From assembly GCA_946122785.1 (NCBI GenBank), contig CAMGYJ010000008.1, positions 12,797,475 through 12,861,474 on the forward strand: a stretch of 64,000 bases of DNA, written 5' to 3'. The number at the start of each line of letters is the position of its first letter. Position 1 is the stretch's first letter. Shown piece by piece: positions 1 through 12,607 of this stretch. The position numbers and the translations under genes are program-made. A model generated the notes under the pieces. It searched no databases, was not told the DNA's origin, and saw only the letters and a program-made list of their open reading frames with translations. This DNA is from Linum tenue. Its lineage: Eukaryota; Streptophyta; Magnoliopsida; Malpighiales; Linaceae.

Positions 1-3000
1 TCTTTCGATTTTGGAGGCTCCTGATCACGGATTCGGCTCGAGGATATTCTCCACCGATAATAAAGGCTATTGATCCTATTTTGAGCCGATGATTAAGTCA
101 ATTAAGCACCGAATTGGTCCAATATATTTTGGTTGGCATTTTCGTAATTATTTGAGCAATTTTTTTCGAAGGGTCATTTTCCTTGGATTTTGAAGGATAA
201 AGAGGGTGGATTCGGCCTGAGGATACTCTTCAACGACTATTAAGTCCATCCAGGGCCAATTTGGGCGGATTTCTTCTTGGTCCATTTTTGGCAGTTGCCA
301 AAGGGGTACCATCATAGATTTCGGGCAATTTTTCCGAAATGCCATTTTCTTTCGTTTTTGGAGGCTAAAGATCACGGATTCGTCTCGAGGCTATTCTCCA
401 CCAATAATAAAGTCTATTGATCCTATTATGCGCCGATGATTAAGTCAATTAAGCACCGAATTGGGCCAATATATTTTGGGATGACATTTTCGTAATTATT
501 TGAGCAATTTTTTTCGAACCGCCATTTTCCTTGGATTTTGAAGGATAAAGAGGGTGGATTCGGCCTGAGTCTACTCTTCAACGACGATTAAGTCCATCCA
601 GGGCCAATTTGGGCGGATTTCTTCCGGGTCCACTTTTAGCAGATCCCAAAGGGGTACCATCACAGATTTCGGTCAATTTTTCCGAAATGCCATTTTCTTT
701 CGATTTTGGAGGCTACAGATCACAGATTCGGCTCGAGGCTATTCTCCACTGATAATAAAGTCTATTGATCCTATTATGCGCCGATGATTAAGTCAATTAA
801 ACACCGAATTGGGCCAATATATTTTGGGATGGCATTTTCGTAATTATTTGAGCAGTTTTTTTCGAACCGCCATTTTCCTTGGATTTTGAAGGATAAAGAG
901 GGTGGATTCGGCCTGAGGCTACTCTTCAACGACGATTAAGTCCATCCAGGGCCAATTTGGGCGGATTTCTTCCGGGTCCACTTTTAGCAGATCCCAATGG
1001 GGTACCATCACAGATTTCGGTCAATTTTTCCGAAATGCCATTTTCTTTCGATTTTGGAGGCTACAGATCACAGATTCGGCTCGAGGCTATTCTCCACTGA
1101 TAATAAAGTCTATTGATCCTATTATGCGCCGATGATTAAGTCAATTAAACACCGAATTGGGCCAATATATTTTGGGATGGCATTTTCGTTATTATTTGAG
1201 CAGTTTTTTTCGAACCGCCATTTTCCTTGGATTTTGAAGGATAAAGAGGGTTGATTCGGCCTGAGGCTACTCTTCAACGACGATTAAGTCCATCCAGGGC
1301 CAATTTGGGCGGATTTCTTCCGGGTCCATTTTTAGCAGATTCCAAATGGGGTACCATCACAGATTTCGGTCAATTTTTCCGAAATGCCATTTTCTTTCGA
1401 TTTTGGAGGCTACAGATCACAGATTCGGCTCGAGGCTATTCTCCACTGATAATAAAGTCTATTGATCCTATTATGCGCCGATGATTAAGTCAATTAAACA
1501 CCGAATTGGGCCAATATATTTTGGGATGGCATTTTCGTAATTATTTGAGCAATTTTTTTCGAAGGGCCATTTTCCTTGGATTTTGAAGGATAAAGAGGGT
1601 GGATTCGGCCTGAGGCTACTCTTCAACGACGATTAAGTCCATCCAGAGCCAATTTGGGCGGATTTATTCTTGGTCCATTTTTGGCAGTTGCCAAAGGGGT
1701 ACCATCATAGATTTCGGGCAATTTTTCCGAAATGCCATTTTCTTTCGTTTTTGGAGGCTAAAGATCACGGATTCGTCTCGAGGCTATTCTACACCAATAA
1801 TAAAGTCTATTGATCCTATTATGCGCCGATGATTAAGTCAATTAAGTACCAAATTGGGCCAATATATTTTGGGATGGCATTTTCGTAATTATTTGAGCAA
1901 TTTTTTTCGAACCGTCATTTTCCTTGGATTTTGAAGGATAAAGAAGGTGGATTCGGCCTGAGGCTACTCTTCAACGACGATTAAGTCCATCCAGGGCCAA
2001 TTTGGGCGGATTTCTTCCGGGTCCATTTTTAGTAGATCCCAAAGGGGTACCATCACAGATTTCGGTCAATTTTTCCGAAATGCCATTTTCTTTCGATTTT
2101 GGAGGCTACAGATCACAGATTCGGCTCGAGGCTATTCTCCACTGATAATAAAGTCTATTGATCCTATTATGCGCCGATGATTAAGTCAATTAAACACCGA
2201 ATTGGGCCAATATATTTTGGGATGGCATTTTCGTAATTATTTGAGCAGTTTTTTTCGAACCGCCATTTTCCTTGGATTTTGAAGGATAAAGAGGGTGGAT
2301 TCGGCCTGAGGCTACTCTTCAACGACGATTAAGTCCATCCAGGGCCAATTTGGGCGGATTTCTTCCGGGTCCATTTTTGGCAGATCCCAAAGGGGTACCA
2401 TCACAGATTTCGGGCAATTTTTCCGAAATGCCATTTTCTTTCGATTTTGGAGGCTACAGATCACAGATTCGGCTCGAGGCTATTCTCCACTGATAATAAA
2501 GTCTATTGATCCTATTATGCGCCGATGATTAAGTCAATTAAACACCGAATTGGGCCAATATATTTAGGGATGGCATTTTCGTAATTATTTGAGCAATTTT
2601 TTTCGAAGGGCCATTTTCCTTATATTTTGAAAGATAAAGAGGGTGGATTCGGCCTGAGGCTACTCTTCAACGACTATTAAGTCCATCCAGGGCCAATTTG
2701 GGCGGATTTCTTCTTGGTCCATTTTTGGCAGTTGCCAAAGGGGTACCATCATAGATTTCGGGCAATTTTTCCGAAATGCCATTTTCTTTCGTTTTTGGAG
2801 GCTAAAGATCACGGATTCGTCTCGAGGCTATTCTCCACCAATAATAAAGTCTATTGATCCTATTATGCGCCGATGATTAAGTCAATTAAGCACCGAATTG
2901 GGCCAATATATTTTGGGATGGCATTTTCGTAATTATTTGAGCAATTTTTTTCGAACCGCCATTTTCCTTGGATTTTGAAGGATAAAGAGGGTGGATTCGG

Positions 3001-6000
3001 CCTGAGGCTACTCTTCAACGACGATTAAGTCCATTCAGGGCCAATTTGGGCGGATTTCTTCCGGGTCCATTTTTGGCAGATCCCAAAGCGGTACCATCAC
3101 AGATTTCGGGCGATTTTTCGAAATGCCATTTTCTTTCGATTTTGTAGGCTACAGATCACGTATTCGGCTCGATGCTATTCTCCACCGATAATAAAGTCTA
3201 TTGATCCTATTTTGCGCTGATGATTAAGTCAATTAAGCACCGAATTGGGCCAATATATTTTTGGTGGCATTTTCGTAATTATTTGAGCAATTTTTTTCGA
3301 AGGGTCATTTTCATTGGATTTTGAAGGATAAAGAGAGTGGATTCGGCCTGAGGCTACTCTTCAACCACGATTAAGTCCATCCAGGGCCAATTTGGGCGGA
3401 TTTCTTCTTGGTCCATTTTTGGCAGTTGCCAAAGGGGTACCATCATAGATTTCGGGCAATTTTTCCGAAATGCCATTTTCTTTCGTTTTTGGAGGCTACA
3501 GATCACGGATTTGGCTCGAGGCTATTCTCCACCGATAATAAAGTCTATTGATCCTATTTTGCGCCGATGGTTAAGTCAATTAAGCACCGAATTGGGCCAA
3601 TATATTTTTGGTGGCATTTTCGTAATTATTTGAGCAATTTTTTTCGAAGGGTCATTTTCATTGGATTTTGAAGGATAAAGAGAGTGGATTCGGCCTGAGG
3701 CTACTCTTCAACCACGATTAAGTCCATCCAGGGCCAATTTTGGCAGATTTCTTCCGGGTCCATTTTTGGCAAATGCCAAAGGGGTACCATCAACGATTTC
3801 AGGCGATTTTTCCGAAATGCCATTTTCTTTCGATTTTGGAGGCTACAGACCACAGACTCGGCTCGAGGATATTCTCCACAGATAATAAAGTCTCTTGATC
3901 TTATTCTGCGTCGATGATTAAGTCAATTATCCACCGAATTGGGCCAATATATTTTGGGATGGCATTTTCGTAATTATTTGAGCAATTTTTTTTGAAGGGC
4001 CATTTTCCTTGGATTTTGAAGGATAGAGAGGGTGGATTCGGCTTGAGGCTACTCTTCAACGACAATTAAGTCCATCCAGGGCCAATTTGGCGGATTTCTT
4101 CCGGGTCCATTTTTGGGAGATCCCAAAGGGGTCACCATCACAGATTTCGGGCGATTTTTCTGAAATGCCATTTTTTTTCCATTTTGGAGGCTACAAATCA
4201 CGGATTTACTAGAGGCTATTCTTCACCGATAAAAAATTCTATTGATCCTATTCTGCGCCGATGATTAAGTCAATTAAGCACCGAATTGGGCAAATATATT
4301 TTGGGTGGTAATTTCGTAATTATATGAGCAATTTTTTTCGAAGGGCCATTTTCCTTGGATTTTGAAGGATAAAGAGGGTGGATTCGGCCTGAGGCTATTC
4401 TTCAACGACGATTAAGTCCATCCAGGGCCAATTTGGGTGGATTTCTTCCGGGTCCATTTTTGGCAGATCCCAAAGGGTTACCATCATAGATTTCGGGCGA
4501 TTTTTCCGAAATGCCATTTTCTTTCAATTTTGGAGGCTACAGATCACGGATTCGGCTCGAGGCTATTCTCCACTGATAATAAAGTCTATTGATCCTATTA
4601 TGCGCCGATGATTAAGTCAAATAAACACCGAATTGGGCCAATATATTTTGGGATGACATTTTCGTAATTATTTGAGCAATTTTTTTCGAAGGGCCATTTT
4701 CCTTGGATCTTGAAGGATAAATAGGGTGGATTCGGCCTGAGGCTACTCTTCAATAACGATTAAGTCTATCCAGGACCAATTTGGGCGGATTTCTTCCGGG
4801 TCCATTTTTTGCAGATCCCAAAGGGGTAACATCACAGATTTCGAGCGATTTTTAGGAAATGCCATTTTCTTTCGATTTTGCAAGCTACAGATCACAGATT
4901 CGGCTCGAGGCTATTCTCCACCGATAATAAAGTCTATTGATCCTATTCTGCGCCGTTGATTAAGTCAATTAAGCACCGAATTTGGCCAATATATTTTGGT
5001 ATGGCATTTTCGTAATTATTTGAGCAATTTTTTTCGAAGGGCCATTTTCCTTGGATTTTGAAGGATAAAGAGGGTGGATTCGGCCTGAGGCTAATCTTCA
5101 ACGACTATTAAGTCCATCCAGGGCCAATTTGGGCGGATTTCTTTCGAGTCCATTTTTGGCAGATCCCAGAGGGGTACCATCACAAATTTCGGGCGATTTT
5201 TCCGAAATGCCATTTTCTTTCGATTTTGGAGGCTACAGATCACGGATTCGGCTCAAGGCTATTCTCCACCCATAATAAATTCTATTGATCCTATTCTGCG
5301 CCATTGATTAAGTCAATTAAGAACCGAATTGGGCCAATATATTTTGGGATGACATTTTCGTAATTATTTGAGCAATTTTTTTCGAAGGGCCATTTTCCTT
5401 GGATCTTGAAGGATAAATAGGGTGGATTCGGCCTGAGGCTACTCTTCAATAACGATTAAGTCTATCCAGGACCAATTTGGGCGGATTTCTTCCGGGTCCA
5501 TTTTTTGCAGATCCCAAAGGGGTAACATCACAGATTTCGAGCGATTTTTAGGAAATGCCATTTTCTTTCGATTTTGCAAGCTACAGATCACAGATTCGGC
5601 TCGAGGCTATTCTCCACCGATAATAAAGTCTATTGATCCTATTCTGCGCCGTTGATTAAGTCAATTAAGCACCGAATTTGGCCAATATATTTTGGTATGG
5701 CATTTTCGTAATTATTTGAGCAATTTTTTTCGAAGGGCCATTTTCCTTGGATTTTGAAGGATAAAGAGGGTGGATTCGGCCTGAGGCTATTCTTCAACGA
5801 CGATTAAGTTCATCCAGGGCCAATTTGGGCGGATTTCTTTCGAGTCTATTTTTGGCAGATCCCAGAGGGGTACCATCACAAATTTCGGGCGATTTTTCTG
5901 AAATGCCATTTTCTTTCGATTTTGGAGGCTACAGATCACGGATTCGGCTCGAGGCTATTCTCCACCCATCATAAAGTCTATTGATCCTATTCTGCGCCGT

Positions 6001-9000
6001 TGATTAAGTCAATTAAGAACCGAATTGGGCCAATATATTTTGGGATGGCATTTTGTAATTATTTGAGCAATCTTTTTCGAAGGGCCATTTTCATTGGATT
6101 TGGAAGGATAAAGTGGGTGGATTCGGCCTGAGGCTATTCTTCAACGACGATTAAGTCCATCCAGGGCCAATTTGGGCAGATTTCTTCCGGGTCCATTTTT
6201 GGTAGATCCCATAGGGGTAACATCACAGATTTCGGGCGATTTTTCCGAATGCCATTTCTTTCGATTTTGCAAGCTACAGATCACGGATTCAGCTCAAGGC
6301 TATTCTCCACCGATAATAAAGTCTATTGATCCTATTCTGCGCCGATGATTTAGTCAATTAAGCACCGAATTGGGCCAATATATTTTGGGATGGCATTTTC
6401 GTAGTTATTTGAGCAATTTTTTTCGAAGGGTATGTTTCCTTGGATTTTGAAGGATAAAGAGGGTGGATTCGGCCTGAGGCTACTCTTCAACGACGATTAA
6501 GTCCATCCAGGGCCAATTTGGGCGGATTTCTTCCGGGTCCATTTTTGGCAGGTCCCAGAGGGGTACCATCACAGATATCGGGCGATTTTTCCGAAATGCC
6601 ATTTTCTTTCAATTTTGGAGCCTACAAATCACGGATTCGGCTCGAGGCTATTCTCCACTGATAATAAAGTCTATTGATCCTATTCTGCGTTGATGATTAA
6701 GTCAATTAAGCACAGAATTGGGCCAATATATTTTGGGTGGCATTTTCATAATTATTTGAGCAATTTTTTTCGAAGGGTATGTTTCCTTGGATTTTGAAGG
6801 ATAAAGAGGGTGGATTCGGCCTAAGGCTACTCTTCAACGACGATTAAGTCCATCCAGGCCCAATTTGGGCGGATTTCTTCCAGGTCCATTTTTGGCAGAT
6901 CCCAAAGCGGTACCATCACATATTTCGGGCTATTTTTCGAAATGCCATTTTCTTTCGATTTTTTAGGCTACAGATCACAGATTCGGCTCGATGCTATTCT
7001 CCACCGATAATAAAGTCTATTGATCCTATTTTGCGCCGATGATTAAGTCAATTAAGCACCGAATTGGGCCAATATATTTTTGGTGGCATTTTCGTAATTA
7101 TTTGAGCAATTTTTTTCGAAGGGTCATTTTCATTGGATTTTGAAGGATAAAGAGAGTGGATTCAGCCTGAGGCTACTCTTCAACGACGATTAAGTCCATC
7201 CAGGGCCAATTTTGGCGGATTTCTTCCGGGTCCATTTTTGGCAGATGCCAAAGGGGTACCATCACAGATTTCGGGCGATTTTTCCGAAATGCCATTTTCT
7301 TTCGATTTTGGAGGCTACAGACCACGGATTCGGCTTGAGGATATTCTCCACAGATAATAAAGTCTCTTGATCTTATTCTGCGCCGATGATTAAGTCAATT
7401 AAGCACCGAATTGGGCAAATATATTTTGGGTGGCAATTTCGTAATTATTTGAGCAATTTTTTTCGAAGGGCCATTTTCCTTGGATTTTGAAGGATAAAGA
7501 GGGTGGATTCGGCCTGAGGCTATTTTTCAACGACGATTAAGTCCATCCAGGGCCAATTTGGGTGGATTTCTTCCGTGTCAGTTTTTGATAGATCCAAAAG
7601 GGTTACCATCATTGATTTCAGGCGATTTTTCCGAAATGCCATTTTCTTTCGATTTTGGAGGCTACAGATCACGGATTCGGCTCAAGGCTATTCTCCACTG
7701 ATAATAAAGTCTATTGATCCTATTCTGCGCCGTTGATTAAGTCAATTAAGCACCGAATTTGGCCAATATATTTTGGGATGGCATTTTCGTAATTATTTGA
7801 GCAATTTTTTTCGAAGGGCCATTTTCCTTGGATTTTGAAGGATAAAGAGGGTGGATTCGGCCTGAGGCTATTCTTCAACGACGATTAAGTCCTTCCAGGG
7901 CCAATTTGGGCGGATTTCTTTCGAGTCCATTTTTGGCAGATCCCATAGGGGTACCATCACAAATTTCGGGCGATTTTTCCGAAATGTCATTTTCTTTCGA
8001 TTTTGGAGAATACAGATCAGGTATTCGGCTCGAGGCTATTCTCCACCCATAATAAATTCTAGTGATCCTATTCGGCGCCGATGATTAAGTCAATTAAGCA
8101 CCGAATTGGGCCAATATATTTTGGGATGGCATTTTCGTAATTATTTGAGCAATTTTTTTAAGGGCCATTTTCCTTGGATTTTGAAGGATAAAGAGGGTGG
8201 ATTCGGCTTGAGGCTATTCTTCAACGACGATTAAGTCCATCCAGGGCCAATTTGGGCGAATTTCTTTCAGGTCTATTATTGGAAGATCCCAAAGGGGTAC
8301 CATCACAGATTTCGGCGATTTTTCCGAAATGCCATTTTTTTCGATTTTGGAGGATACAGATCACAGATTCGGCTTGAGGCTATCTTTACCAATAATAAAG
8401 TATATTGATCCTATTATGCGTCGATGATTAAGTCAATTAAGCACTGAATTGGGCCAATATATTTTGGGATGACATTTTCGTAATTATTTGAGCAATTTTT
8501 TTCGAATGGCCATTTTCCTTGGATTTTGAAGGATAAAGAGGGTGGATTCAGCCTGAGGCTATTCTTCCACGACGATTAAGTCCATCCAGGGCCAATTTGG
8601 GCGGATTTCTTTCGGGTCCATTTTTGGCATATCCCAAAGGGGTACAGATCACAGATTTCGGGCTATTTTTCCGAAATGCCATTTTCTTTCGATTTTGGAG
8701 GCTACAGATCACGGATTTGGCTCGAGGCTATTCTCCACCGATAATAAAGTCTATTGATCCTATTCTGCGCCGATGATTAAGTCAATTAAGCACCGAATTG
8801 GGCCAATATATTTTGGGATGGCATTTTTGTAATTATTTGAGCAATTTGTTTCGAATGGCCATTTTCCTTGGATTTTGAAGGATAAAGAGGGTGGATTCGG
8901 CCTGAGGCTATTCTTCCACGACGATTAAGTCCATCCAGGGCCAATTTGGGCGGATTTCTTTCGGGTCCATTTTTGGCATATCCCAAAGGGGTACCATCAC

Positions 9001-9576
9001 AGATTTCGGGCGATTTTTCCGAAATGCCATTTTCTTTCGATTTTGGAGGCTACCGATCACGGATTCGGCTCGAGGCTATTCTCCACCGATAATAAAGTCT
9101 ATTGATCCTATTCGGCGCCGATGATTAAGTCAATTAAGCACCGAATTGGGCCAATATATTTTAGGATGGCATTTTCGTAATTATTTGTGCAATTTTTTTC
9201 GAAAGGCTATTTTCCTTGGATTTTGAAGGATAAAGAGGGTGGATTCGGCCTGAGGCTATTCTTCAACGACGATTAAGTCCATCCAGGGCCAATTTGGACG
9301 GATTTCTTTCGGGTCCATTTCTGGCAGATCCCAAAGGGGTACCATCACAGATTTCGGCGATTTTTCCGAAATGCCATTTTTTTCGATTTTGGAGGATACA
9401 GATCACAGATTCGGCTTGAGGCTATCTTTACCAATAATAAAGTATATTGATCCTATTATGTGTCGATGATTAAGTCAATTAAGCACTGAATTGGGCCAAT
9501 ATATTTTGGGATGACATTTTCGTAATTATTTAAGCAATTTTTTTCGAATGGCCATTTTCCTTGGATTTTGAAGGAT
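1..9576. repeat. Satellite array, ~348-bp dimeric unit, about 27 copies
   Basis: The whole stretch is a head-to-tail tandem repeat. The landmark TCTTTCG...TTTTGGAGGCT recurs at about 3, 348, 696, 1044 and 1393, giving a period of 347-349 bp. Within a unit a second, related landmark (TCCTTGGATTTTGAAGG, for example at 528) lies about 180 bp after the first and 168 bp before the next. The sequence after both landmarks aligns (GGATTCGGC.TGAGGCTA.TCT.CA.C..A.AATAAAGTC-like), so the 348-bp unit is a dimer of two diverged half-units of nucleosomal length. All copies have the same orientation. The array starts mid-unit at base 1 and is cut by the N gap at 9577, so its true length is unknown. Such arrays are typical of plant centromeric, pericentromeric or subtelomeric heterochromatin; which applies here cannot be told. 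Short open frames inside it are chance products. Confidence 0.97.
4650..6046. repeat. Local 696-bp (two-unit) duplication inside the satellite
   Basis: The segment from about 4650 to 5350 is repeated almost unchanged from about 5346 to 6046. Private variants such as TCGAGCGATTTTTAGGAAAT occur at 4841 and again at 5537, exactly 696 bp apart (two dimer units). This is a recent tandem duplication of a two-unit block and shows the array evolves by block duplication. Confidence 0.85.
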
Positions 9577-9676
9577 NNNNNNNNNNNNNNNNNNNNNNNN
9601 NNNNNNNNNNNNNNNNNNNNNNNNNNNNNNNNNNNNNNNNNNNNNNNNNNNNNNNNNNNNNNNNNNNNNNNNNNNN
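9577..9676. other. Assembly gap (100 N)
   Basis: Exactly 100 unknown bases. A round 100 is the usual placeholder for a gap of unknown size. Satellite lies on the left and non-satellite sequence on the right, so the array boundary and probably many repeat units are missing here. Confidence 0.99.
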
Positions 9677-12607
9677 AAACGGTCGTAAAGTAACGGATAC
9701 AAAAAACGGTCATATTTGGAGTGGTCCCGAAGTTTTAACGGTAATATTTTAACGGCTAATTTTTGAAAAAAAAAATTATCTCGGAATTAAAAAAAAATTA
9801 CATCGAAAAATTTGTATTCAAAACTAATAACGAGCTATGAAAAAATTAAAGTGAAATATAAAAATTAGAGGTCAAATAAGTATGGTTTATTGAAATAAAT
9901 TGAAAAAGGGAAATGGGAAGCTAAATTTAGCTTTTTATAGGGTTGGAGTGAAAAGTGGGTTTGGGGAGCTAAAAAGCCATATTTGGCCATTTGGGGAGCT
10001 AAATTCCCCTTTATGGGTTGGAGTTAGTCTAAACTTGATTAAATAAACATGTTTAGCATATTGATGATATGATTAGCTGATGATTAGGCGGATCATTGGT
10101 CATTCTGGGATTAAAACCTGTTAAATTACAAACTAATCGAAATTTTTTATACATATTGCCTTGGAAAATGATACATGTCTAATAAAATTTAGTAAAATCA
10201 TAGAATTTATAGGATCTAACATATTTGCAAGTTCATAGATTCTAAAAAAGTTTTTAAGCTAATAGACAAATACGAGCTTGTGAGCATCGAGCATGAATGG
10301 ATGCTTATGCAAATGGGATGCCATCATGTTGGATATCATCGAGCATGCCTCTAGCATCATATCCAGGCAGGCCGTATATTTTGTGGTGGCCGACTTCTAA
10401 AAATTATCAGAAAACTGTACAATACATGCTTAAGTATATGCCTAATGACATATGAACAAGCTAGATATCTCAAAGGGGAATGCCAAAAGATAGGATAAGA
10501 ACAGAGACAGCAACTAAAGAAAACATGAGCAATATCAAGGCGATGGATATCACTCAAAATTTTCACAAAATACCTATATGCAACACTCAAATACATAACC
10601 AGTTTCTACTTGTTCATCGTCTCTTCCTAAAAATTTCACCTTGAATAAACCCCTCAGAATTGGCTCACTTCTTTGTTTGATATTGTTCATAGCTAACCTC
10701 AAGTAAAATACTGGTAACAATCTATTTATACGATACTGTTTTTTTACCTACACAAGTATAAGAAAATGACTTGTATTCTTTATAGAAAATGCCAAAGAAA
10801 CAAATGCATAAGTGAGCCACATGGAATGAAATTGTGGAAAAAGAGAGCTGGACAAAAACAATCAATCACTACTCAATAATCAATATGCACAACCTTTTTG
10901 TCAGCCTCTCTCAATCCACTCATCTCTCATTTTCATAAAAATATCCAACAAATTTGTAGTCGGCTAGTTGAGATTTGAGAGACTGATCTTATTTGAGAAA
11001 AACAACTTTATTTTCGAATTAAATGAAGTTCCACCCAGGAAAATATACATGAATAATGTTAATGAAAATTATTATTGTTCTGAATATCACAAATTATGTA
11101 AATATTGAGGTCGTGAATGTTATTCCATTTAATGATAATTTGAAATTCTTGTACCTTTTATCATAATTTTTAAAAAACCTAATTTCTAGCAGTGTTTTTT
11201 TTTCCTGAAACTGTATCTACTTACCGTTCGTTTGTACAAACCTCTTACCAAAAATTAAATAGCTAGGCGATTTTCAGAGTTTAACCATGATTAAATTACG
11301 GTTTGAGAACAAAATACCTTATCGCTAACTTTTTTGGTACAACCTCAACATTTTACAATCGTTGTTTTTTACAGGTCGATTGACTCTAAGTCTTCAACCA
11401 TGGTTACTTGTGATGGAAGCCACATCCTCTTAGTCACACCCATATTAGATAAGCACCGCTTAAAGCATCTTAACATTGGATAAGGTGTTTTTCAGTACGT
11501 TTCAATAAGTTGTTTAATAAAGAACCGTGAAAGAGGTTGCACCAAAAACTAGGGGGAATTGGAAACGCCATAAAAAAGACTTCTCATTCCGGCCAAACAG
11601 TAAGCATCATTAGTGATAATTACTATGCAAAACTATTCACACTAGCTAGTTAAATTTACACTATTATTTAATACTTAGTTGGTTACCAACTTAACCAGTA
11701 TTGTAACGTTTGTATTGAATTGTTGAAGCTACCAACGTTAATAACAGAACAAGTAACAATAAACAAGCCCTTTATTAACAGAAAAATATTGACCAGGCCC
11801 TCCTATAGTGGGAAAAGAAAAAGAGAAGAAAGAAATCAAGTAAAAATGAGGAAAACATCATCGCACTAATTTCGTGCTCTAGATTTACGACAATTATGAA
11901 TATAAAATTTGTTAAAATTTTTTATTTATGTTTATAGAAAGATAATTTTTGGTCGATTGTTTGATTAATAGAAATTCATCTAATTTCACAGAGTTACATT
12001 ATGTACTAGATTATCAAACATTTGATTGACTGTTATACGACACTCTTGAAATTTAAAATATTTAATAATATCAATGATTCGTGATAATAACTTACACGAG
12101 TTTATGATAAAAAAAACAAATATGTAAATATCTCCTATCTAGGATACCTCACAGATTAATAAGTTTCCTATACAGATTAAGGAGAGTAAAAATAGACGTA
12201 ATTTTTGAAGAAGGGTTAAATACGGGAGGAATAGCAATAGAAAAACAAACTGACAGAAGTGTCTTTAATTTCCCCGTACAAAATTTTACCTTTTTACCTT
12301 TTGGTCTTTACCCTTTCGCTACATTTACATTTTTGTCTCTCACTCTCTCTTCTCATTATTCTGGACCAAAGACGACTTTCAAACTCCTTGAAAAAGAAAC
12401 GCTTCTTCTCTTTGCCCTCCTCTGCCTCTCCTTTCTGATTCTCTGCCACTTCTTCTTTCTTCTTCACTCTCTCTCCGCGGCGGAGAGAAGAAATAGACGA
12501 AATAGAGAAAGGAAACGTTTTTATCGTTGATGATCAGAGTGAAAACCGTGGCTTAGGGAGTTTAATAGTCGGTTCTTGGCAGAAAACAGAGTGGAACACA
12601 GAGGAAT
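9677..12607. other. Gene-free AT-rich stretch with a probable DNA-transposon end
   Basis: No convincing coding region is visible. Around 9895-10035 there are two direct GGGGAGCTAAA-type motifs, GGGTTGGAGT near 9943 and GGGTTGGAGTTAGTCT near 10015. On the opposite strand this reads AGACTAACTCCAACCC, a style of end common in plant class II elements and MITEs; the partner end would lie in or beyond the gap. The last ~300 bp before 12608 hold CT-rich leader-like sequence (12333-12480) suited to the 5' region of the next gene. A minus-strand open frame at 10357-10596 has no recognisable content. Confidence 0.5.

Noticed and set aside
1..9576. CRISPR-like or gene-bearing reading of the repeat, with open frames such as 148-375, 1251-1484 and 8786-8986
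   Set aside because: Units are contiguous, ~348 bp, without spacers; the frames are chance products repeated from unit to unit and broken by indels.
9456..9752. Open frames crossing the N gap on both strands
   Set aside because: They only exist because N codons are read as unknown residues.
10357..10596. 79-codon minus-strand frame
   Set aside because: No motif, no splice partners and AT-rich context; likely chance.
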